This document shows positions 17,271 to 26,604 of a stretch of DNA of 64,000 bases, in pieces. The notes under the pieces were generated by a model, which made no database searches, was not told the DNA's origin, and saw nothing but the letters and a program-made list of their open reading frames with translations. How positions within the stretch are numbered: position 1 is the stretch's first letter; each line of letters starts with the position of its first letter. This DNA comes from Gabonibacter massiliensis (lineage in GTDB: Bacteria; Bacteroidota; Bacteroidia; Bacteroidales; Marinifilaceae). Location of the stretch: assembly GCA_001487125.1 (NCBI GenBank), contig LN913010.1:49288-113287 (forward strand), read 5' to 3'. A program made the position numbers and the translations under genes.

Positions 17271-18413
17271 ATGAAAGGTATGAAAATGAACAGGATAATA
17301 TGGGGATTGCTGTATTTCATAATGTGGCTCCCTGCAGATCGGGTATTTGCACAAGAAATACAAACGAAAGATACGGCCCTTTCGGTAGATGGGCCTTATA
17401 TTCTACACGAGAAAGAGGGGTGGTTGAGGTTGTTGAAAGTGGATGAGGCCGGAAAATTGACGGATAGTTTGTTTTTTCCGGATGATCGCTTCTCTTTTCA
17501 GGTACGTTCGGAGGATGGAGAACACCGTTTTTCCGTCCGGTTACATGAATTTGAACGGGAGGAGTATAGAATTCCCCGGGTTTCGGATCAGGTTTTTGTA
17601 ATTTCCGATCCTCACGGGAATTTGGATTGTTTTGTTTCCATATTGCAGGCCGGAAAAGTTATAGACAAGACATATAGTTGGATTTTCGGTCGAAATCGTT
17701 TGGTTATTATCGGAGATGTTTTCGATCGGGGAAAAGACGTGCTCCCGATCTTCTGGTTGATTTATAAATTGGAACAAGAGGCCCGGGAGGCGGGGGGAGC
17801 CGTTACCTTATTGTTAGGGAATCACGAAGAGATGGTATTGCGGGGAGACTTACGTTATACCCGGAAAAAATATTTGAATCTGGCCAAGCGTCTGGGGCTT
17901 TCTTATCAGAATCTTTGGCATGGAAATAGTGAGTTAGGCCGCTGGCTTCAAACCAAAAATACGGTCGCTCTTATCGGGAGAAACATTTTTGTGCATGCCG
18001 GTTTTAGTCGAGAGTTTGCCACTTTGAAGGAAGATTTGGGAGTGGTAAATCGAACCGTAAGTACTTCTTTGTTTTTATCTAAGCCGGAACGTAAGGCCGT
18101 ATCCGAACTGTCCGCCTTTCTATTTTCGGGGAAAGGACCTTTATGGTACCGGGGGATGGTGCTGAACAAGAAAAAATACGATCCGATGACTTTAAAAGAG
18201 GTTAAATCCGTTATGCAGAAATTGGAAGTAGACAAGGTATGGGTAGGGCATACTATCTTTAAGGATATATCCCGGTTTTACGGGAAACGGGTGATTGCGG
18301 TAAACGTGAATAATGTAAAAAATCGGGAAGCCCAACGGGGACGCGGCGTTATGATGAAAAAGGGGAAATTATACCGGGTTTATGATTCCGGTAAATGGAG
18401 AGAGATGAGGTAA
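17271..18413 (+). CDS. exported PPP-type metallophosphatase (calcineurin-like, Shelph-like)
   Basis: A 380-residue protein with a signal peptide (hydrophobic stretch near 8-22, then RVFAQE) and every metal-binding motif of the PPP phosphatase fold in order: SDPHGN (about 112-117), GDVFDRG (about 148-154), GNHEEM (about 184-189), VHAGFS (about 242-247) and VGHTIF (about 325-330). These bind two metal ions and hydrolyse phosphate esters. With a signal peptide it should act in the periplasm or at the surface, which matches bacterial 'Shelph' phosphatases. It starts 20 bp after the SusC and may share its mRNA. Three ATGs lie within the first six codons (17271, 17280, 17286); the choice does not affect the domain. 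Confidence 0.88.
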   Translation: MKGMKMNRIIWGLLYFIMWLPADRVFAQEIQTKDTALSVDGPYILHEKEGWLRLLKVDEAGKLTDSLFFPDDRFSFQVRSEDGEHRFSVRLHEFEREEYRIPRVSDQVFVISDPHGNLDCFVSILQAGKVIDKTYSWIFGRNRLVIIGDVFDRGKDVLPIFWLIYKLEQEAREAGGAVTLLLGNHEEMVLRGDLRYTRKKYLNLAKRLGLSYQNLWHGNSELGRWLQTKNTVALIGRNIFVHAGFSREFATLKEDLGVVNRTVSTSLFLSKPERKAVSELSAFLFSGKGPLWYRGMVLNKKKYDPMTLKEVKSVMQKLEVDKVWVGHTIFKDISRFYGKRVIAVNVNNVKNREAQRGRGVMMKKGKLYRVYDSGKWREMR

Positions 18414-18456
18414 TAGATTGAAGAGAGTAGGACAGATATGGTTTTTATAATTTGTG

Positions 18457-18568
18457 AATTTCCTTTTAATGAACAAAAAGGAAATTATTTTAAGTCGTAA
18501 ATGTACAGTCATTTTCTATAAATGGGAAGAAGAGGACCTTTTTAGCTTATTTGGGGTTCTCTTTTTGT
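18457..18568 (+). terminator. two tandem terminators between systems A and B
   Basis: The first is an 11-bp stem (18457-18467 with 18476-18486) followed by ATTTTAA. The second is a 9-bp stem with one mismatch (18530-18538 with 18555-18563) followed by T residues. Together they should isolate the phosphatase unit from the next sigma gene. Confidence 0.75.
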
Positions 18569-18682
18569 ATTTATTGAGCTATTTTTGTATTGTTTTTATT
18601 AGTATTTTTTCTTAATTTTTCTATTTTGTTCATATCGTTTTCACGTGAGAAATTGGTTACTTTATCACCATTTTTGTTGTGT

Positions 18683-19267
18683 ATGAAAGACGTGTACGAG
18701 ATGACTGATAGGAATTTGAAAAAGGTAAACGGATATGCATATAATGTAGAGACTGTATTTAAAGAATATTATAGTCCCTTATGTTATTTTGCATCTCAGT
18801 ATATCCAGGATGACAGTATTACGGAGGACATAGTGCAGGATGTTTTTATCAGTTTATTGGAGAAGAAAGTTACTTTTCAGACAGAACTTCATTTGAAAAA
18901 CTTCCTGTATCTATCTGTGCGGAATGCTTGTTTAAATGCTTTGAGGAATAAGGTTTCCAGGGAAAAGTATATAGAGTTTATTACCCGGGAGGAGTCTTCT
19001 GAGAATTTTGAAGATAACCTGATTCTTACCGAGGTTCATAAAGAGTTGGCCGAAGCGGTGGAGAAGCTGCCGTCCGAGTGTCGTAAAGTGTTCGATCTTT
19101 CCTATTTTCAGGGAAAGGACAATGAAACCGTGGCGGAAGAGTTAGGACTAAGCGTGAATACGGTGAAGGCTCAAAAAGCGCGCGGGAAAAAAATTTTGAG
19201 AGAGGGGTTAAAAGACATTTTTCCTTTCGTGATGTTTTTTTTGAATATTTTGGATAAATATAGTTGA
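18683..19267 (+). CDS. ECF RNA polymerase sigma factor, FecI type (system B)
   Basis: A sigma factor of 194 residues from the ATG at 18683, or 188 from the ATG at 18701. Region 2 is seen in SITEDIVQDVFISLLEKK and region 4 in LPSECRKVFDLSYFQGKDNETVAEELGLS with NTVKAQKARGKKIL. The frame is open further up to 18590, but that text is a purely hydrophobic run without sigma features and overlaps a T-rich promoter-like region, so I excluded it. A TATTTTTG box lies at 18580-18587, about 95 bp upstream. It heads the large protease locus and is followed by its FecR gene. Confidence 0.9.
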   Translation: MKDVYEMTDRNLKKVNGYAYNVETVFKEYYSPLCYFASQYIQDDSITEDIVQDVFISLLEKKVTFQTELHLKNFLYLSVRNACLNALRNKVSREKYIEFITREESSENFEDNLILTEVHKELAEAVEKLPSECRKVFDLSYFQGKDNETVAEELGLSVNTVKAQKARGKKILREGLKDIFPFVMFFLNILDKYS

Positions 19268-19402
19268 TGTGATTATTAACTTGTATACAAGGATTTTATG
19301 ATGTATTTGTTTTTAGGATAATTGTTCCTGAAGCGGAGGCAAAAACTTTTTTCGAAAAAAACGAAGATTCATTTAATCCTTTTGAATACCCTTCGTGTAA
19401 TA

Positions 19403-20590
19403 ATGATGATGAAAAGAGAAAACCGGACATATCAGTATGACATTGCCGCCATAATAGTTTCCTATTTGCGGAATGAAATCAATGAGGCCGACCAACGGAA
19501 GTTAGATGCGTGGGTGGCTTCTTCAGTTCGTCATAAGGAGCTCTTTTCACGGATTTGTGACGAGACGATGCAGTTGGAGGAGATTCGGAAAATTCTGTCT
19601 CATGATGCCAACAGTGCATGGGTGGTGTTAAAGATAAAAGCCGAAAGGCGCCGTAAACAACGTTTATTCAGGATATACAAGGTTGCAGCTTCTGTCGTGG
19701 TCTTGTTCGGTGTGTCTATGATTTTGTGGTTGAAATCTTCGAATAAGCTTGCGGAGGAGGAGAAACTGGCCGTTCGAGAAGAGATCGTGCCGGGACGTTC
19801 GATGGCGAGGTTGACGGTTGCTTCAGGGATTACATATCAATTGGATACGTTGGGAGATTTGATGTTGGCAAGTTCTGCAGCAGAGAATAACGGACGGGAA
19901 GTGGTGTTTAAGGATTTAGATGAAGTACTGCAGGATTCGTTACCCCAATATGGAAAAATGGAGATTCCGCGCGGAGGAGAATATAGAATGGTTTTAAGCG
20001 ACGGCACCAAAGTTTATTTGAATTCGGCGACGGTGTTGCGTTTTCCGGAGAGTTTTGCGGGCTGTAAGGAACGGGTGGTGTATCTTTCGGGAGAGGCCTT
20101 TTTCGAGGTGGCTAAGGATGCCGATCGGCCTTTTGTCGTTGTGTGTTCAGCTTACGATGTCCGGGTTTTGGGAACCTCTTTCAATGTTTCCGCTTACGAG
20201 GACGATGAAGATTCGAGGACAACGTTGGCTTCTGGGAAGGTCGAAATAAATACGCGTAATAACAAGCAAATCGTATTGAAACCGGGGGAGCAGGCCATAG
20301 TGACGGATAGAGGTGTGGATGTGAAAGGAATAGATGTGGAACTTTACACTACGTGGATGCACGAGAGCTTCCGCTTTAAAGGCGGTAGTATAGAGGAGAT
20401 CATGAAAAAATTGGCTCGATGGTACGTGGTGGATGTGTTTTATGCCAATCAAGCGGTAAAAGATTTTCATTTTACCGGTTTTTTGCCTCGTTATGCAAAA
20501 ATCGAAGATGTGTTGGAATTGTTAAGTTTGACGACAAAAAATATAGCGTTTGAAGTGAAAGGTAAAAGTGTATGGGTTAGGGAAAAATAA
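19403..20590 (+). CDS. FecR family anti-sigma factor (system B)
   Basis: About 395 residues when started at the ATG cluster 19403/19406/19409; the open frame to 19322 adds a lysine-rich stretch not seen in the family. It has a cytoplasmic sigma-binding N-terminus, one membrane helix (YKVAASVVVLFGVSMILWL), a FecR domain (PRGGEYRMVLSDGTKVYLNS, LSGEAFFEVAKDADRP, VRVLGTSFNVSAYEDD) and a DUF4974 C-terminal domain (EEIMKKLARWYVVDVFY). It should hold the sigma factor of 18683 until the STN domain of the SusC at 20870 signals. Confidence 0.92.
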   Translation: MMMKRENRTYQYDIAAIIVSYLRNEINEADQRKLDAWVASSVRHKELFSRICDETMQLEEIRKILSHDANSAWVVLKIKAERRRKQRLFRIYKVAASVVVLFGVSMILWLKSSNKLAEEEKLAVREEIVPGRSMARLTVASGITYQLDTLGDLMLASSAAENNGREVVFKDLDEVLQDSLPQYGKMEIPRGGEYRMVLSDGTKVYLNSATVLRFPESFAGCKERVVYLSGEAFFEVAKDADRPFVVVCSAYDVRVLGTSFNVSAYEDDEDSRTTLASGKVEINTRNNKQIVLKPGEQAIVTDRGVDVKGIDVELYTTWMHESFRFKGGSIEEIMKKLARWYVVDVFYANQAVKDFHFTGFLPRYAKIEDVLELLSLTTKNIAFEVKGKSVWVREK

Positions 20591-20607
20591 AAGAAAGGGT
20601 ATAAGAA

Positions 20608-20635
20608 AAGGGCCAGAGCTGCAACCCTGACCCTT
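20608..20635 (+). promoter_or_regulatory. hairpin between fecR and susC (system B)
   Basis: A 9-bp stem with one mismatch (20608-20616 with 20627-20635) lies 17 bp after the fecR stop, at the same place as the hairpins in systems A and C. The remaining spacer up to 20869 is AT-rich and holds two copies of a TGTACTAAAAAT word (20641 and 20836). Confidence 0.4.
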
Positions 20636-20640
20636 AAATG

Positions 20641-20851
20641 TGTACTAAAAATAAACCAAAAGGGATTACAAATATACTCTTTTTTTTCCCATAAACAAAT
20701 ATTAAGCAAATTTTCTCACGATAATTTTGAAAAAAATTATGCGGGAGAAAGGGGGTTTGTGGTGTATTGAATTTTTATAAAACATCAATTACTTGATTCA
20801 GAGAATACTATGGTAACTTTCTGACTCTGGTGATATGTACTAAAAATGACC
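20641..20851 (+). repeat. repeated TGTACTAAAAAT leader word
   Basis: TGTACTAAAAATAAACC (20641-20657) and TGTACTAAAAATGACC (20836-20851) precede the SusC ATG. A variant (TGTACTATATTTTAAACC, 35680-35697) sits at the same distance before the first metalloprotease gene. It may mark transcription starts or a shared 5' leader. Confidence 0.4.
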
Positions 20852-20869
20852 TAAATAAATTAAAAATCA

Positions 20870-23800
20870 ATGAGAAGTAAAATGAAAAACTGGTTGTTTG
20901 GTCATAGTCGATTTTCGTTAGGCTCGAAACTGACGTTAATGCTATTGCTAATCACGCACATTGCTTTTTCAAGCGAAAAAGCTTTCAGTCAACAGAACAT
21001 TACAGTTCAGTTTGAAAAACAGTCCTTGAGTGAGGTGTTGAATGTACTGAAAACGAAGACTACGTATGAGTTTTTGTACAATGACGAAGAGGTGAAGAAT
21101 ATCACGAACATTACCCGTTCCTTCACGGACGCGACGATTTCTGAAATATTGAAGTCCTGTTTGTCCGGAACGAAGTATGATTTTAAGATCGTGAATAACA
21201 TCATCATCATTACTCCGGACGATCAAAAGAAAGAAGAAGTAAAGGCTGTTACGGTAAAAGGTAAGGTTTTCGATGAAAAGGGCGAACCTCTACCCGGTGT
21301 TGCGGTTATTTTGAAAAAGACAACTTTGGGTGTCGTTTCGGACATTGATGGTAAATTTGAAATTAAGTTTCCCAAACGGGATACGATGATTCTGGTCTTT
21401 TCTTTCCTTGGAATGAAATCCCACGAAGTGGATGTTAACAAGATCAAGGATCTGAGCAAAGATGTTATCGTAAGATTGCAACCGGATGTAACGGAAGTGG
21501 ACGAGGTTGTGGTTACCGGATACGGACAGATCAAGAAGCAAAGTTTTACCGGTAGTGCGCAAACGATTGAGGGTAAAGAGTTGCTGAAGGCTTCTAAAAG
21601 TAATGTGATAAAAGCATTGCAGGCTTTTGATCCTTCTTTTAGAATACAGACGAATAATCAATGGGGATCCGACCCGAACGCATTGCCTGAAATGTATATC
21701 CGGGGACGTTCCGGTATCGGTGTGAAAGAGTTGAATAAAGATCCGTTATCTAAATCAGCCTTGCAGAATAACCCGAACCTACCGACGTTTATTTTGGATG
21801 GTTTTGAGGTAGATGTACAGAAGGTATACGACTTGGATATGAACCGGGTTGCCAATATTACGATTTTGAAAGATGCTGCTGCAACGGCTATGTACGGTTC
21901 TCGTGCTGCTAACGGTGTGATCGTTATCGAGTTGATCGCTCCGAAACCGGGAGAAGTGACGGTTTCTTATACCGGAAAAGCCACGGTAACCATGCCTGAC
22001 TTGTCCGATTATAATTTGGCAAATGCAAAGGAGAAGTTAGATATCGAGGTGCTTTCCGGCTTATACGATCCGGCTAATTATAATGGTTTGGACGATGCCA
22101 TGAAGGCATACAATAGACGTTACGAAAGGCTTGTAGAGGGTGTGGATACCGATTGGATGTCGATGCCATTGCGTAATGTCGTTGAACACCAACACAGTTT
22201 GTATGTTGAAGGAGGTAACAATGATTTGCGTTACGGTTTGGATGCCCAATTCAACAACAGAGGCGGTGTAATGAAAGACTCTTATCGTAGAACGATGGGT
22301 GTGGGATTTTCCGTGGATTATCGTTTGAACAAGAAGTTCCAGGTAAAGAATACAATCTCTTATACCTACACGAAATCGCAAGAGTCTCCTTACGGTTCCT
22401 TCAGCGATTATACGGAGTTGTTGCCCTACGATCGTCCATACGATAAGAATGGTAAATTGGTAGAGAAGTTGGATTTCTCCGTGGATGCCTCCAATTCAGG
22501 TTTGAACAACCCGTTGTATGAAGCTACTTTGAATAATTTCGAGTATAGCAAATACGACGAGTTTATCGATAACCTCAGTATGAACTGGTATGTTAATGAT
22601 TTCTTGTCAGTCAAAGGACAATTCAGTATCACCAAGCAGTATACGAAAGGAGAACGTTTTTACGATCCTCTTTCCAACAAGGTATCTGCCAAGGATTCTG
22701 ACGATAGCGACGGTCTTTTGGGAGATTTGTACTGGAATAAAGGAGAAAATACGAACTGGAATGCCAATGTATTCGTTTATTACAACCGTTTGATCGGTGC
22801 CCACAGTGTGAACTTTTCTTTGGGTATGAATGCCCGCTCTACGAAAACGACCACGACCTCCATTCACTACAGAGGTTTCCCGTCCGGAGAGTTGCATTCA
22901 CCGAACTATGCTGCCGAAGTATACGATAAACCTTCCAAGAGTGAGAACCAGACCCGTTTGGTCGGTTTTATCGGAAGTTTGAACTATACTTATAATGATA
23001 TTTACCTGTTGGACGCTTCCGTACGTTTTGACGGTTCTTCCGAATTCGGACGTAATCAACCTTGGGGTTCTTTCTGGTCCGGCGGTTTGGGTTTGAATAT
23101 TCATAATTTCGAATTCATGAAAGACAACGGAATTTTCGATCAGTTGAAAATCCGCGGATCTTACGGACAAACCGGTAAGGTGAATTTCTCTCCGTACAGT
23201 GCAATAACTACTTACGAAGCTCAAACGGACGAGTGGTACAAAACCGGATACGGTGTGAAATTGAAAGCTTTGGGAAACAAAGATTTGACCTGGGAAACCA
23301 CGAATGAGTTGAATGTCGGTTTGGATATGACCGTGTTTAACCGGTTCACGTTGAATTTCGACTTCTACAATAAGAAAACGGTTGACTTGATCAATGATGT
23401 GACGCTTCCGACCTCATCCGGTTTCTCTTATTATGTAGACAACGTGGGAGAGAACCAAAACCGCGGATTTGAAATTCAACTTCGCGCGGATATCATTAAG
23501 AAGCGGGATTTGAACATCGCTCTTTGGGGAAATTTAGCCCACAATAAAAATAAGATTTTGAAAATCTCCGAGTCGTTGAAAATGTACAATGACCAGGTAA
23601 ACGACTATTATAAAGATGCCGAGGATGATCAGGTTAGTGCTTCTTGGATTAGTAAAGATCCCAAGTATTCCAAGCCGATTATGAAATACGAAGAGGGCGG
23701 TTCTTTGACCTCTCTATTTGCGATGCAATCTTTGGGTATCGACCCGAGTAACGGAAAGGAACTTTTCCTGAATCGCGACGGATCCGTTACTCATACCTGG

Positions 23801-24292
23801 AGTGCAACCCAACAGGTAATCGTTGGAAATACCGAGCCGGATGCTCAGGGTTCTTTCGGTTTGAATGCCATTTATAAGAACTTCACCTTGTTTGTTAACT
23901 TTATGTATCAATGGGGTGGACAGGCTTATAACCAAACGTTGGTCGACCGGGTTGAGAATGCAAAAGTGGAAAACAGAAACGTGGACAAACGGGTATTGAC
24001 CGATCGTTGGCAAAATCCGGGAGACGTGACTCCTTTGAAAGATATTAAGAATCGTGACGTGACGACTTTGCCCACCTCTCGTTTCGTGCAGGATGATAAT
24101 TTCCTCACCTTGTCTTCCATCTCTTTGACGTATGATTTCAACGAATCATTTGTAAAACGTCTTAGAATGAGCCGGATGAGTTTTGAGGTAAGTATGGAGG
24201 ATATCGTAAGATGGTCCAGTATTCGTCAAGAACGGGGACTTAGCTATCCGTTTGCACGGGGTGTAAGCTTCTCGTTAATGGTCAACTTTTAA
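20870..24292 (+). CDS. SusC/RagA-type TonB-dependent transporter with STN domain (system B)
   Basis: A 1140-residue transporter. After a signal peptide with hydrophobic core LTLMLLLITHIAFSS it has an STN domain (about residues 42-120, ITVQFEKQSLSEVLNVLKTK), the carboxypeptidase-D-like domain (VKGKVFDEKGEPLPGVAV), a plug with the hallmark KDAAATAMYGSRAANGVIVI, and a beta-barrel ending SLMVNF. It should import a ligand bound by SusD and signal its presence to FecR. It is closely similar to the SusC at 47846-51286 (shared NVIKALQ, FDPSFRIQTNN, WGSDPNALPEMYIRGRSGIG). Given the proteases downstream, peptides are the likely cargo, which is inference. Confidence 0.95.
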   Translation: MRSKMKNWLFGHSRFSLGSKLTLMLLLITHIAFSSEKAFSQQNITVQFEKQSLSEVLNVLKTKTTYEFLYNDEEVKNITNITRSFTDATISEILKSCLSGTKYDFKIVNNIIIITPDDQKKEEVKAVTVKGKVFDEKGEPLPGVAVILKKTTLGVVSDIDGKFEIKFPKRDTMILVFSFLGMKSHEVDVNKIKDLSKDVIVRLQPDVTEVDEVVVTGYGQIKKQSFTGSAQTIEGKELLKASKSNVIKALQAFDPSFRIQTNNQWGSDPNALPEMYIRGRSGIGVKELNKDPLSKSALQNNPNLPTFILDGFEVDVQKVYDLDMNRVANITILKDAAATAMYGSRAANGVIVIELIAPKPGEVTVSYTGKATVTMPDLSDYNLANAKEKLDIEVLSGLYDPANYNGLDDAMKAYNRRYERLVEGVDTDWMSMPLRNVVEHQHSLYVEGGNNDLRYGLDAQFNNRGGVMKDSYRRTMGVGFSVDYRLNKKFQVKNTISYTYTKSQESPYGSFSDYTELLPYDRPYDKNGKLVEKLDFSVDASNSGLNNPLYEATLNNFEYSKYDEFIDNLSMNWYVNDFLSVKGQFSITKQYTKGERFYDPLSNKVSAKDSDDSDGLLGDLYWNKGENTNWNANVFVYYNRLIGAHSVNFSLGMNARSTKTTTTSIHYRGFPSGELHSPNYAAEVYDKPSKSENQTRLVGFIGSLNYTYNDIYLLDASVRFDGSSEFGRNQPWGSFWSGGLGLNIHNFEFMKDNGIFDQLKIRGSYGQTGKVNFSPYSAITTYEAQTDEWYKTGYGVKLKALGNKDLTWETTNELNVGLDMTVFNRFTLNFDFYNKKTVDLINDVTLPTSSGFSYYVDNVGENQNRGFEIQLRADIIKKRDLNIALWGNLAHNKNKILKISESLKMYNDQVNDYYKDAEDDQVSASWISKDPKYSKPIMKYEEGGSLTSLFAMQSLGIDPSNGKELFLNRDGSVTHTWSATQQVIVGNTEPDAQGSFGLNAIYKNFTLFVNFMYQWGGQAYNQTLVDRVENAKVENRNVDKRVLTDRWQNPGDVTPLKDIKNRDVTTLPTSRFVQDDNFLTLSSISLTYDFNESFVKRLRMSRMSFEVSMEDIVRWSSIRQERGLSYPFARGVSFSLMVNF

Positions 24293-24306
24293 TTAATTAG
24301 AAAACT

Positions 24307-25815
24307 ATGAAAAGATATAAGTTAATATTACTTTCTGTTTGCGTGTTGCCTTTTGTGTTGGCTTCGTGCAACAAGTGGCTGGATGTCTCTCCGGAGGATC
24401 AGATCACGGAGGAAGAACTTTGGAGTAAGGGAGAGGGATTCCGGAATGCCTTGAACGGTGTTTATAAATCGATGGCCGCTTATAACCTTTACGGTCGTAA
24501 TCTGACTTGGGGATTGGTAGATGCTTTGGGACAATGTTATAATATGAATTACGCGGCGGATAATGCTACCAGGGATATGAAGAAGGCCGTGGAGTACGAG
24601 TTCGAAGACGAAGCTTTGAAACCGGTTATCGAAACGATCTGGGAAGAGGCTTATAATACGGTAGCCAATTGCAACAACATATTGAATAATGTGCCTCAGG
24701 CTGATCCTGAAATTTTTGCAGCCGGAGAACGGGAAAAGAATATGATATGGGGAGAAGCCTTGGCTTTACGCGCCTTTATCCAGTTCGATATGTTGCGTTT
24801 GTACGCGGCAGCTCCGGTAACGAATCCGACCACGAAATATATTCCTTACGTGGATACTTATCCCTCTTTGATCTCTAACAAGAAAAGTGTAAACGAATGT
24901 TTGGATTTGATTATCAGAGATCTGAAGGATGCAAAAGCGTTTTTGTGGAAGAGCGATTCTGCTTACACGTTATCTACTTCCAATCGTTTTGAGGTTGCCG
25001 GAAGTTTGACCAACCGCTTTATTTCGACCCGGGGCTACCGGATGAACTATTATGCCGCTTGTGCTGCATTGGCCCGGGTATACCTGTATGCAGGTCAGAC
25101 GACCAACGCGTATAACGAAGCTACTGCTTTGATCGAAATGGAGAAGAAAAATAACTATTTCTCTTTCAAAAATTCGGCCAGCAATGGAGATTTGAAATTC
25201 TATAGCGATATCATTATGGGATTGTATGCTCCCAAGTTAGGAGATTGGGATCGGGCTGCCAATGAGGTGATGAGCGGAAGCAGCATGTATTATTTGAGAC
25301 TGACGAACATTAAAAAAATCTTTGCTCCGGACTTAAAGGGTTCTTATGAAGATATAACGAGTGACGATTATCGCTTTAAGTATCAAATCGAGAACTACAT
25401 GGGATACGAGTATTTCCGTCCTTTGAAATACAAAGAACAAACGGCGACTACGACCCAGACAAAGGTTGCTAACTATTTGGTTCCGATGTTGCGTATGAGC
25501 GAAGTATATTATATCGCCGCGGAGGCTATTTGTGGAACCAATTTGGACGAGGCTAAGGAGTATCTGTTTAAAGTAAAATCCGGAAGAGGAATCAGATCTG
25601 CTGCCGTGACGGAACAAAAACAGGCTATTAAGGATAAAGATACCTTTATTGAAGCTTTGCGTAACGATATGCGTAGAGATTTGTGGGGAGAAGGACAATT
25701 GTTCTTTATGTTTAAGAGATTGAACGAAGCTATTCCTTCGGATTACGAGACCTTCGGTCCTTCGGATGAGTATTTTGTACTTCCGGTACCCGATAGTGAA
25801 ATTACTATTAAATAA
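24307..25815 (+). CDS. SusD/RagB-type nutrient-binding lipoprotein (system B)
   Basis: A 502-residue lipoprotein (lipobox VLASC, Cys21) starting CNKWLDVSPEDQ as SusD proteins do. It has the SusD-like core GEALALRAFIQFDMLRLYAAAP and the C-terminal DLWGEGQLFFMFKRL and VLPVPDSEI. It lies 14 bp after the SusC gene and forms the surface-exposed substrate lid. Its relative in system C (46339-47835) shares the same architecture and ending. Confidence 0.94.
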   Translation: MKRYKLILLSVCVLPFVLASCNKWLDVSPEDQITEEELWSKGEGFRNALNGVYKSMAAYNLYGRNLTWGLVDALGQCYNMNYAADNATRDMKKAVEYEFEDEALKPVIETIWEEAYNTVANCNNILNNVPQADPEIFAAGEREKNMIWGEALALRAFIQFDMLRLYAAAPVTNPTTKYIPYVDTYPSLISNKKSVNECLDLIIRDLKDAKAFLWKSDSAYTLSTSNRFEVAGSLTNRFISTRGYRMNYYAACAALARVYLYAGQTTNAYNEATALIEMEKKNNYFSFKNSASNGDLKFYSDIIMGLYAPKLGDWDRAANEVMSGSSMYYLRLTNIKKIFAPDLKGSYEDITSDDYRFKYQIENYMGYEYFRPLKYKEQTATTTQTKVANYLVPMLRMSEVYYIAAEAICGTNLDEAKEYLFKVKSGRGIRSAAVTEQKQAIKDKDTFIEALRNDMRRDLWGEGQLFFMFKRLNEAIPSDYETFGPSDEYFVLPVPDSEITIK

Positions 25816-25824
25816 AATCGAATT

Positions 25825-26586
25825 ATGAAGACAAATATTATATTACTTCTTTTATTGTCCCTGTTTTCTCTGTCGGCTTGCGACGAGCAAGGTTTATGGG
25901 AGAATTCGAATGATGTGACTTATATCTATTTCTCTAAGGATGCGACAAAAGACAGCACGGCGACTTCTTTTAAATTGTTTGCCGGAGAGAACCGGATTAC
26001 GATTCCCGTGGAGGTAACGGTTGCCGGTAAGTGGCCGGATCAGGATATCGAGTATACCGTATCTGCGGATTTGAACGAAACCACCTTGTATCCAGAGAAC
26101 TATGTTATTCCGGAAAAATTCGTTTACCGCGCCGATCATAAGGTTGATACGATCTTTATCGAATTTATCAACCATCCCGATTTGGCCACGAAAAATTTGA
26201 GATTGGTTTTGAAAATCGATCCGAAAGGAGATGTTTTGGAAGGACCGGTTATCAATCAAAGAGCGATTATTTCTATCACGGACCGGATTTTCCAACCGGA
26301 GTGGTGGACCGTATGGGATTTTATCGGTACGAACGGACAACCTCTCTTTAATATAGCGGAAGCTTATTATATCGGAGAATATTCGGATACGAAATACCTG
26401 ATGTTCCTGGATATACTGGACGGTGAGCCTTTTGACGGAAAGGACCGGAACAAATTGAGGGGTTATTGTTTGCAATTGAAGTACAAGATCGAGGAGTTCA
26501 ACAATGATCCGGCTAATCAGGCTGCCGGGTTGACACCGTTGAAGGATGAGAATGGTAAAGTAATAACTGTTCCTATCAAGGGATAA
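25825..26586 (+). CDS. DUF4843 domain lipoprotein (system B)
   Basis: A 253-residue lipoprotein (lipobox SLSAC, Cys19). The mature part starts with a loop, then YIYFSKDATKDS, a beta-rich domain of the DUF4843 type, and ends in a region with EWWTVWDFIGTNG and YIGEYSDTKYLMFLDIL. Members are encoded beside SusC/SusD pairs in Bacteroidetes and are thought to bind ligand at the cell surface in place of SusE/F; no biochemical role is established. The relative in system C lies at 45632-46327. Confidence 0.85.
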   Translation: MKTNIILLLLLSLFSLSACDEQGLWENSNDVTYIYFSKDATKDSTATSFKLFAGENRITIPVEVTVAGKWPDQDIEYTVSADLNETTLYPENYVIPEKFVYRADHKVDTIFIEFINHPDLATKNLRLVLKIDPKGDVLEGPVINQRAIISITDRIFQPEWWTVWDFIGTNGQPLFNIAEAYYIGEYSDTKYLMFLDILDGEPFDGKDRNKLRGYCLQLKYKIEEFNNDPANQAAGLTPLKDENGKVITVPIKG

Positions 26587-26604
26587 TTAAAACGAGAAAA
26601 TAAG

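Noticed and set aside
18590..18682. In-frame hydrophobic extension upstream of the system B sigma gene
   Set aside because: The added residues have no sigma-factor character, come from a T-rich promoter-like stretch and would give an unusually long ECF sigma factor; the ATGs at 18683 and 18701 fit better.
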